Origin: Ruminococcus sp.
Lineage (GTDB): Bacteria; Bacillota; Clostridia; Oscillospirales; Ruminococcaceae
Reading direction: 5' to 3'
Assembly (NCBI GenBank): GCA_017529875.1
Contig: JAFXNC010000028.1
Location: 1-64,000 of the forward strand
Length of the DNA: 64,000 nucleotides
Below are positions 58,094 to 64,000 of the stretch, piece after piece. A program made the position numbers and the translations under genes. Within the stretch, counting starts at the first letter, position 1; every line of letters begins with the position of its first letter. The notes under the pieces were generated by a model that was not told where the DNA came from, made no database searches, and was given only the letters and a program-made list of their open reading frames with translations.

Positions 58094-58687
58094 TTTCAGC
58101 AGTCCGTCAACGAGCACGAACACGCCCACGGCGGCGATTATCACGCCCACGCCGATCAGCGTATACTTGACCGAGCCTCCGGTCTCAGAGGGGTTCCGAT
58201 CCTCGTTGCCGGAGAGGTCGCCGTTCTCGTCGGGGATGCCCTCGAAGTCGTCGTCGCCCTCATAGACATGGAACTCCTGGGGATTGGTGGGGTTGTACTT
58301 GATAGGCACGGTGTCACTGTATTCGCCGGAATCGTTTATCCATTCCTCATAGGTCGTCATATCCACGGTGAAGCGGATAAGCATTTCTTTGAAAACGATC
58401 TTCCCCTCGCCCTTGGGAGAGTAGTCGGGGATCTCGGTGCTGCGGCGCTCCACGATCTCGGCGTTCACCGAAGGGAGCTCGTCGTCCACAACGACTGTCT
58501 CGTTCTGCTCGGGCATGAAGCGGTAGCCCTTGCCCACCTTGATGCCGAAGTAAAGCAGCAGCAGTCCCACGGCGATGAGCACGATACCTACTATCCACCC
58601 GTAATCGGCGAAGAACCCCGCCTCCGCCACGTCACCCAGGCCCTCGCCGTCATCGGCAAGAAGGCGCAGGAGATTTGATATTTCCAT
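58091..58687 (-). CDS. DUF3592-like membrane protein
   Basis: 198 residues. A membrane segment (WIVGIVLIAVGLLLLYFGIKVG) precedes an extracellular-type beta domain with an E-R-R-S-T-E-I-P-D-Y-S-P-K-G motif and VPIKYNPTNPQEFHVYEG; a second membrane segment (YTLIGVGVIIAAVGVFVLVDGLL) ends the protein. The 'V-x-Y-N-P-x-N-P-x-x-F' stretch is like that of DUF3592 proteins, of unknown function. AAGGATGA precedes the ATG. It lies between pgk and tpiA. Confidence 0.8.
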   Translation of the reverse strand: MEISNLLRLLADDGEGLGDVAEAGFFADYGWIVGIVLIAVGLLLLYFGIKVGKGYRFMPEQNETVVVDDELPSVNAEIVERRSTEIPDYSPKGEGKIVFKEMLIRFTVDMTTYEEWINDSGEYSDTVPIKYNPTNPQEFHVYEGDDDFEGIPDENGDLSGNEDRNPSETGGSVKYTLIGVGVIIAAVGVFVLVDGLLK

Positions 58688-58719
58688 TCAGATCATCCTT
58701 AAAAGGGGTCGCGCCCATG

Positions 58720-58785
58720 GGATGCAGCCCCCGCGTAATTGCAACGAAATGCATATCCCCCCGAAAGGGAGGACACGCATCTCGA
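58720..58785. repeat. C-rich hairpin element, copy 3 (pgk / 58091 junction)
   Basis: AATGCATATCCCCCC-GAAA-GGGAGGACACGCAT: an outer ATGC/GCAT pair encloses a C-run/G-run hairpin. It is the loosest match of the three. Confidence 0.4.
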
Positions 58786-58798
58786 AAGCTGTGTTAAA

Positions 58799-60019
58799 TT
58801 ACTTGTCGGCGATAACGTCGATGCCGGGGAGGACCTTGCCCTCCAGGTATTCGAGGGATGCGCCGCCGCCGGTGGAGATGTGGCTCATCTAGTCGGCGAA
58901 GCCCAGCTGGATAACAGCCGCAGCGCTGTCGCCGCCGCCGATAACGGTAGTAGCGTCGGTCTCAGCGAGGGACTTGGCAACTGCGATAGTGCCCTTTGCA
59001 AGGATCGGGTTCTCGAACACGCCCATAGGTCCGTTCCAAACGACGGTCTTGGCGCTCTTTACAGCCTCGGCATAGAGCTCGGCGGTCTTGGTGCCGATAT
59101 CGAGACCCATCTTGTCAGCGGGGATCTTGTCGGCGTCAACTACCTCAACGTCGATAGGAGCGTCGATAGGATCGGGGAAGGATGCAGCGATGGTGGTATC
59201 AACGGGCAGCAGCAGCTTCTTGCCGGCAGCAGCAGCCTTGTCGATCATTTCCTTGCAGTAGTCGATCTTGGTGTCGTCAACGAGGGAGGTGCCTACCTCA
59301 TAGCCCTTGGCCTTGAGGAAGGTGTAAGCCATACCGCCGCCGATGATGAGGGTGTCGCACTTCTCGATGAGGTTGTTGATAACGTTGAGCTTATCGGCAA
59401 CTTTAGCGCCGCCCAGGATAGCAACGAAGGGACGAACAGGATCTTCAACGGCGTTGCCGAGGAAGTTGATCTCCTTCTGCATCAGGTAGCCTACTGCGGT
59501 CTCCTTGACGAACTTGGTAACGCCTGCGGTGGAGGCATGAGCTCTGTGAGCGGAGCCGAAAGCGTCCATAACGAATACTTCGCCGTCTACGAGGTCAGCC
59601 AGCTCCTTGGCGAACTCCTCGCCGTTCTTGGTCTCCTCAGCGCCGCGGAAGCGGGTGTTCTCCAGAACTACGATATCGCCGTCAGCCATTTCGGCAACAG
59701 CCTTCTTTGCATTCTCGCCTACAACGGTGTCGTCCTTAGCGAATGTTACCTTAGCGCTTACCAGCTCAGCCAGCCTTGCAGCTGCGGGAGCCAGCGAGAA
59801 CTTATCCTCGGGGCCGTTCTTGGGCTTGCCGAGATGCGAGCAGAGAACGACCTTTCCGCCGTCTGCCGTGAGCTTGTTGATAGTGGGGAGAGCCGCTGTG
59901 ATACGGTTATCGTTGGTGATAACGCCGTCCTTGAGCGGAACGTTGAAGTCAACTCTTACGAGCACCTTCTTGCCCTTGACATTAATGTCGTCTACCGAGA
60001 CCTTGTTCAATCCTGCCAT
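58799..60019 (-). CDS. pgk: phosphoglycerate kinase, interrupted by an in-frame TAG
   Basis: Glycolytic ATP-forming kinase. Typical blocks are [99 protein letters not shown] and [10 protein letters not shown]. The reading frame meets TAG at 58889-58891 (codon 377), directly after LGFAD. Past it the same frame continues [20 protein letters not shown] and ends in TAA at 58799-58801, giving the normal length of about 406. Relatives have Lys (AAG) at this point, so one base explains the stop. The lost end includes the conserved GGG loop. The start has AGAGGATG upstream. Confidence 0.93.
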
Positions 60020-60108
60020 GATACTGACATCCTCTCATTTAAAAAATTTTCGGTTTCCCGAATCGATAACTTTTCCGCGTCCAAAGCCGGGCTTTGTCCG
60101 CCTCTTCT

Positions 60109-60137
60109 ATTATATAATATACTCGGCTGAAAATCAA
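60109..60137 (-). promoter_or_regulatory. promoter of pgk
   Basis: Reverse-strand TTGATT and TATAAT separated by 17 bases, about 90 bases before the ATG. Confidence 0.8.
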
Positions 60138-60241
60138 GACATTTTTCAAAATTTTCAAATTCAACACACATTTTACACAGCGCCGGCACTTGCGCCGATG
60201 TATGCAGCGGAGTATAATGGGAGAGGACAAAGCGCAGGCGC

Positions 60242-60390
60242 AATAAAGAAGTGTCTGCAATAATAAAAAAGAAGAAACAAGAAAGAATAAATAACAACAG
60301 CGGTATCCCTTTGGCGATGATCAAATAATCGTCCGCAAAGCGGACTCCTTAATTCTTCTTTATTCTTTATTTTTCTTCTTTATTATTTTA
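60242..60390. repeat. modular palindromic cassette, copy 4
   Basis: AT-rich arms (AATAAAGAAG, AGAAAGAATAAATAA and, on the other side, TTCTTCTTTATTCTTTATTTTTCTT) surround GTCCGCAAAGCGGAC (60331-60345). The rest of the 538-base spacer between pgk and the sigma factor shows only the pgk promoter and a possible sigma-factor promoter. Confidence 0.75.
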
Positions 60391-60496
60391 TCGCCGCAGC
60401 GCTAAGGTCAAGTCCCCTCTGCTGTGCGACGTACATTATGCACAGAAGCGACCTCACAGGTTTGTGGAAAGCGCCGAAATTTGCGCTCCCCTGTCA

Positions 60497-60526
60497 GGAA
60501 ACGGCCTCCCCGGGCAACTGTGTATG
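60497..60526 (+). promoter_or_regulatory. possible ECF-type promoter
   Basis: GGAAAC, a common -35 element for ECF sigma factors, is followed about 18 bases later by TGTATG, 32 bases before the sigma gene. It would fit autoregulation but is weak evidence. Confidence 0.3.
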
Positions 60527-60557
60527 ATGAAACGTTTCAGAAAAAGGATGTGGTATC

Positions 60558-61079
60558 ATGTCAGACAATGAGATATTGACGCTGCTTGCCAAGGACAGCC
60601 GCCGGGGCTTTGAGGCGCTGGTCAGTGCCTATGCAGGGTACATAGCGGTGATAGTCAGGTCCCGGCTGGGAGATATGCTGGGGGCGGAGGAGCAGAAGGA
60701 TGCGGCTGCGGATATTTTTGCGGAGGCGTATCGGGCGCTTAGTAAGCGCCCGGACAGCCCAGACTCCCTGAAAGCCTTCCTCTCCGTGACCGCCGCCCGC
60801 TACTGTGCGGGCATCTACCGCCGGAAGGTCAAGGAACGAAACACAGTCCCCATAGACGACCTCACAGAGCAGGGCAAACCCGAGCCGGCCTTCGAGCGCA
60901 CCGAGCTGACGGAGCTGTTAAAGACCCTGGGGGAGCCGGATTGCGAGATATTCCTGAGAAGATACTTCCTGGGGCAGAAAAGCGCCGAGATCGCCTCGGC
61001 TCTGGGTCTCACACCGGGCAGCGTTGACCAGAGGATCTCCCGGGGGCTCAAAAAGCTCCGTGAGAGGATAGGAGAGTGA
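60558..61079 (+). CDS. ECF-type RNA polymerase sigma factor
   Basis: 173 residues with regions 2 and 4 of sigma-70. Region 2 (about 12-80) is FEALVSAYAGYIAVIVRSRLGDMLGAEEQKDAAADIFAEAYRAL. Region 4 (about 120-170) is LTELLKTLGEPDCEIFLRRYFLGQKSAEIASALGLTPGSVDQRISRGLKKLRERI, a clear helix-turn-helix. AAAAAGGATG precedes the ATG. The next gene starts six bases after its stop and is its probable anti-sigma factor. Confidence 0.95.
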   Translation: MSDNEILTLLAKDSRRGFEALVSAYAGYIAVIVRSRLGDMLGAEEQKDAAADIFAEAYRALSKRPDSPDSLKAFLSVTAARYCAGIYRRKVKERNTVPIDDLTEQGKPEPAFERTELTELLKTLGEPDCEIFLRRYFLGQKSAEIASALGLTPGSVDQRISRGLKKLRERIGE

Positions 61080-61084
61080 GCAAT

Positions 61085-62209
61085 ATGGAAAACATACTGA
61101 GATACTATTTTGATACGGTCAGCGAGGAGGAGCTGGCGGGCTTTGAGAAAGAGCTCGAAAGCATCGCCAATGGCTCCCCTGCCGGCGACGCCGGAGACAT
61201 CCTCGGACGCGCCGTTGAAAAGGCAGGCTTCAGGCCAAAGCCCGCCAAGCGCAGAAAGCACAGGCTGCTGATACTCATAGCGGCGGCGGTGGTGATACTG
61301 GCGACGGTGGGCTTCGTGGCCAACTTCAACAAGCTGGACGTGTACTTCGGCATACGCAGCAGCGAGTCCCCCTTCGTGGGCATATTCGGGGAGCGCGGGG
61401 CGTCCGTTTCAAACAATGACCTGACCCTCTCGGTAGACGGCGCGTTCAGCGACGAAATGTTCTCCCACTTCCTGATCTCGCTGACGGCTCAGACCCGTGA
61501 GGGCAGAAGGACTATCGACAAGATAGAGCGTGCCTACCACCTGTCCAAGGGCTACGCCACCGACAGAGAGGACGTGGAGTTTTTCGAGGAGGTCTACGGA
61601 CATATCGACATGGAAAAGCTCTACAATGAGGGCAAGTGGTTCCAGACCGGGTTCATCTACGACGCCGGAACAGGCAACAGCGGCTATACGATCTGTGACA
61701 GCCATTACTTCGGCTACAACACCGCCAGCGCCTTCTATTTCGAGCTGATCATCGACAAGACCGAAAAAGCTATCGACCCCTCAAAGCCCATGAAGATCAC
61801 CGAGGCGATCTCCGGTCTCTCCGTTGAGGCTGACATGACCGCCAACCTAAAGACCGTCAAGCTCATCTCCGACGACCCGGCGGCCTACAAGGACGTCACG
61901 ATCTCTCCGCTGAAAATACTCATCCGTTCGCCGGAGGATGACCCCTTTGCCGCAAACAAGATCATAACAGATGTCCCGTCTGTTTACTCCGAGGATGACC
62001 CTATAGTGATCTTCGTCCACAAGAAGGACGGCACCACTGTGGAAGGCCGCAACGCCCAATCCATACCCTACTGGAAGAGCGAGGTAAAGGAGGGTGAGCC
62101 CGACATTCCCGTAAAGGTAGACAGCTACGCCCGCCTCTCCGAGCTGACCATGCTCGAGGACATCGACCACGTCACCATACTCGGCATAGACTACCGGCTC
62201 GAAAGCTGA
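61085..62209 (+). CDS. probable membrane anti-sigma factor (DUF4179-like)
   Basis: About 374 residues. The N-terminal ~60 residues are cytoplasmic (MENILRYYFDTVSEEELAGFEKELESI), one membrane segment follows (LLILIAAAVVILATVGFVANF, about 62-82), then a large external domain with many short strands. Position directly after the ECF sigma gene, and topology, indicate that it holds the sigma factor at the membrane until a signal arrives. DUF4179-type likeness is from memory. I chose the ATG at 61085 (GGAG ten bases upstream) over a GTG at 61076 that overlaps the sigma stop. Confidence 0.85.
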   Translation: MENILRYYFDTVSEEELAGFEKELESIANGSPAGDAGDILGRAVEKAGFRPKPAKRRKHRLLILIAAAVVILATVGFVANFNKLDVYFGIRSSESPFVGIFGERGASVSNNDLTLSVDGAFSDEMFSHFLISLTAQTREGRRTIDKIERAYHLSKGYATDREDVEFFEEVYGHIDMEKLYNEGKWFQTGFIYDAGTGNSGYTICDSHYFGYNTASAFYFELIIDKTEKAIDPSKPMKITEAISGLSVEADMTANLKTVKLISDDPAAYKDVTISPLKILIRSPEDDPFAANKIITDVPSVYSEDDPIVIFVHKKDGTTVEGRNAQSIPYWKSEVKEGEPDIPVKVDSYARLSELTMLEDIDHVTILGIDYRLES

Positions 62210-62336
62210 ATAAAGAATAAAGAATAAAGAATAAAGAATAGTTAAGGTATCGCCTCCGGCGATGGATTTCAAAATCCGTCCGCAAAGCGGACACCTTAAT
62301 TATTCTTTATTATTTCTTTTTCTTCTTTCTTCTTTT
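62208..62336. repeat. modular palindromic cassette, copy 5
   Basis: The left arm AATAAAG repeats four times, and the right arm is TTATTCTTTATTATTTCTTTTTC. Core palindromes are TCGCCTCCGGCGA (62250-62262), GGATTT-CA-AAATCC (62264-62277) and GTCCGCAAAGCGGAC (62278-62292). It begins at the very stop of the anti-sigma gene and abuts the trpB terminator. Confidence 0.88.
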
Positions 62337-62359
62337 AGCAGGCGCTTACACAAAGCAAC

Positions 62360-62399
62360 AGAAAAGGCACCTCTGTCAGTTTCCTGACAAAAGTGCCTT
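62360..62399 (-). terminator. terminator of the tryptophan synthase gene
   Basis: Reverse-strand stem AAGGCACTTTTGTCAG / CTGACAGAGGTGCCTT with a four-base loop, followed by TTCTG. It is the same hairpin family as 3497-3537 and 54611-54656. Confidence 0.88.
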
Positions 62400-62461
62400 A
62401 ATATTACTCATTATACCGCGCCTGCGCTCCGCTCCGCGGTGCGGTGTCCGTGTCTCAAATA

Positions 62462-63829
62462 TCAGAACTTGGGCAGAGTGGAAATGCTCTTGGCAAGCTC
62501 CTCGTCGGAGGGAATGTAGTCGGACATCTCGCGGTCGTTGAACTTCTGATATGCCACCATATCGAAGTAGCCGGTACCGGTCAGGCCAAAGAGGATAGTC
62601 TTTTCCTCGCCGGTCTCCTTGCACTTGAGAGCCTCGTCCATAGCGACCTTGATAGCGTGGCTGCTCTCGGGAGCGGGGAGGATGCCCTCAACACGGGCAA
62701 ACTGGGTGGCTGCCTCGAATACCGAGGTCTGCTCCACGCTGCGGGCGGTGATAAGGCCGTCGTCGTAGAGCTGGGAAACTACCGAGCTCATGCCGTGGTA
62801 TCTCAAGCCGCCTGCATGGTTGGCGGAGGGGATGAAGCCGGAGCCCAGGGTGTACATCTTGGCAAGGGGGCAGACCTTTCCTGTGTCACAGAAGTCGTAA
62901 GCATATACGCCTCTGGTCAGGGACGGACAGGATGCGGGCTCAACAGCGATGAACTGGTAGTCAGCCTCGCCCCGGAGCTTTCTGCCCATGAAAGGCGAGA
63001 TAAGTCCGCCGAGATTAGAACCGCCGCCTGCGCAGCCGATTATCATATCGGGCTTGATGCCGTACTTATCGCAGGCGATCATGGATTCAAGGCCGATAAC
63101 GGACTGATGCAGCAGTACCTGAGAGAGCACCGAGCCCAGCACATATCTGTAACCCTCGCTGCTTACGGCGACCTCAACGGCCTCGGAGATAGCGCAGCCG
63201 AGAGAGCCGGTGGTGCCGGGGAATTCCTCTAAGATCTTCCTGCCGACATTGGTGGTATTGGAGGGAGAGGGGGTAACGTCGGCGCCGTAAGTCCTCATTA
63301 CCTCGCGGCGGAAGGGCTTCTGCTCGTAGCTGACCTTTACCATGTAGACCTTGCAGTCCAGTCCGAGGTAAGCGCAGGCCATAGACAGCGCAGTGCCCCA
63401 CTGACCGGCACCGGTCTCGGTGGTAACGCCTTTAAGGCCCTGCTTCTTGGCGTAATAGGCCTGAGCGATAGCGGAATTGAGCTTATGGGAACCGGAGGTA
63501 TTGTTGCCCTCAAACTTGTAGTAGATCTTGGCGGGGGTGCCCAGCGCCTTTTCGAGACAGTAGGCTCTTACCAGCGGGGAGGGACGGTACATCTTGTAGA
63601 AGCTGAGTATCTCCTCCGGGATGTCGATATAGGGGGTCTTGTCGTCCAGCTCCTGCTCGGCAAGCTCGCGGCAGAATACTCCGCTGAGCTCATCGACGGT
63701 CATCGGCTCATGGGTGCCGGGGTTGAGCAGCGGTGCGGGCTTATTCTTCATATCCGCACGAACGTTATACCACTGCTTGGGCATCTCGCTTTCTTCGAGA
63801 TAGATCTTGTACGGGATCTCCTTGCTCAT
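62462..63829 (-). CDS. trpB: tryptophan synthase beta chain-like protein (TrpB2 type)
   Basis: 455 residues, longer than classical TrpB (about 400) and of the TrpB2 group. PLP enzyme that joins indole and serine. Key blocks are NNTSGSHKLNSAIAQAYYAKKQGLKGVTTETGAGQWGTALSMACAYLGL (PLP lysine in GSHKLN), FRREVMRTYGADV, GCAGGGSNLGGLISPFMG (phosphate loop), AVEPASCPSLTRGVY, LGSGFIPSANHAGGLRYHGMS and ILFGLTGTGYFDM. The start at 63829 has AAGGAAGA upstream; the longer frame runs into the leader terminator. It stands alone, with no trpA or other trp gene in view, so it may salvage indole. Confidence 0.95.
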   Translation of the reverse strand: MSKEIPYKIYLEESEMPKQWYNVRADMKNKPAPLLNPGTHEPMTVDELSGVFCRELAEQELDDKTPYIDIPEEILSFYKMYRPSPLVRAYCLEKALGTPAKIYYKFEGNNTSGSHKLNSAIAQAYYAKKQGLKGVTTETGAGQWGTALSMACAYLGLDCKVYMVKVSYEQKPFRREVMRTYGADVTPSPSNTTNVGRKILEEFPGTTGSLGCAISEAVEVAVSSEGYRYVLGSVLSQVLLHQSVIGLESMIACDKYGIKPDMIIGCAGGGSNLGGLISPFMGRKLRGEADYQFIAVEPASCPSLTRGVYAYDFCDTGKVCPLAKMYTLGSGFIPSANHAGGLRYHGMSSVVSQLYDDGLITARSVEQTSVFEAATQFARVEGILPAPESSHAIKVAMDEALKCKETGEEKTILFGLTGTGYFDMVAYQKFNDREMSDYIPSDEELAKSISTLPKF

Positions 63830-63849
63830 AGAACATCTTCCTTTCAAAA

Positions 63850-64000
63850 GTAAAAAAATAAAAACCTGTCCCACATAAATGGGACAGGTGAATTTCCTGC
63901 GGTGCCACCCATATTGACGCTGTGCGTCCTCTCGGCGCTCATACTCACATACGAGCCTGCCCGGTAACGGCGGCAGAGACCGTTGACTGCTACTGACCGC
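63850..64000 (-). promoter_or_regulatory. T-box leader (3' part) of trpB
   Basis: On the reverse strand the T-box core GGGTGGCACCGCAGG (63896-63910) is followed by a terminator: ACCTGTCCCA / TGGGACAGGT with a six-base loop, then TTTTTATTTTTTT (63852-63889). Upstream hairpins of the leader run to the window edge. Stem I with its specifier codon lies outside the window. From the gene it controls, the sensed tRNA should be tRNA-Trp; that is inference. Confidence 0.93.

Noticed and set aside
58889..58891. TAG reassigned as a sense codon
   Set aside because: TAG terminates the acetyltransferase gene at 13946-13948 exactly where that family ends, so TAG is a working stop here.

Overview
The window looks like the chromosome of a GC-rich (roughly mid-50s percent by eye) gut or rumen anaerobe of the Ruminococcus / Oscillospiraceae group. 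Supporting signs are a type III glutamine synthetase, a nine-gene V/A-type ATPase operon, a three-gene NAD(P) transhydrogenase beside an NADP-type glutamate dehydrogenase, strong Gram-positive ribosome binding sites, consensus sigma-A promoters with 17-base spacers, several TTG/GTG starts and a T-box leader. Genus and species are inference; no 16S gene is present.

Layout. 1-1912: right end of an integrated element with a tyrosine integrase pointing at the 3' end of a tRNA-Pro(CGG). 1914-2481: two tRNA-Pro genes, back to back, each with its own promoter. 2520-8922: small unknown genes, then a reverse-strand run of YjbR-like protein, ComF fused to an acetyltransferase, UvrC and a Na+:alanine symporter. 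9069-14473: a polyprenyl-phosphate sugar transferase behind an array of small hairpins, an acyl-ACP thioesterase, a potassium channel, an ABC ATPase and an acetyltransferase. 14480-21959: a housekeeping cluster (polA, tsaD, tRNA m6A methyltransferase, rimI, rsmI, transglutaminase-like protein, dus) whose open junctions carry paired palindromes. 22048-26181: a surface-polysaccharide O-acylation cassette (DHHW protein, MBOAT, lipoprotein, SGNH hydrolase). 26350-29594: Nudix hydrolase, a strongly repetitive 0.8 kb non-genic stretch, polysaccharide deacetylase, YebC and a 122-base tandem repeat. 29668-36862: Ca2+-type P-ATPase, then transhydrogenase and glutamate dehydrogenase. 37045-43794: AraC-type regulator, MATE pump, glutamine synthetase III and small conserved proteins. 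43795-52397: the V-ATPase operon. 52754-54468: ACT-domain regulator plus homoserine dehydrogenase. 54681-60019: gpmI, tpiA and pgk interleaved with two membrane proteins. 60558-62209: ECF sigma factor and its probable anti-sigma factor. 62462-64000: TrpB2-type tryptophan synthase beta under a T-box.

How the genes fit together. Glutamate dehydrogenase, transhydrogenase and glutamine synthetase III suggest a nitrogen-assimilation and NADPH block. The V-ATPase, Na+:alanine symporter, K+ channel and Ca2+ pump form an ion-homeostasis theme. gpmI, tpiA and pgk are lower glycolysis.

The most unusual content is non-genic: (i) two tandem 21-base hairpin arrays (26904-27229), each beside the same ~37-base flank, with a compensatory-looking base change in one stem; (ii) 33-base-spaced palindrome pairs at three junctions of the polA-rsmI cluster; (iii) modular palindromic cassettes with AT-rich inverted ends, three of them beside the same terminator hairpin; (iv) a 17-base hairpin array before the sugar transferase. 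Separately, pgk carries an in-frame TAG where a lysine codon is expected, 29 codons before its normal end. Most other long open frames are antisense shadows of the genes listed.
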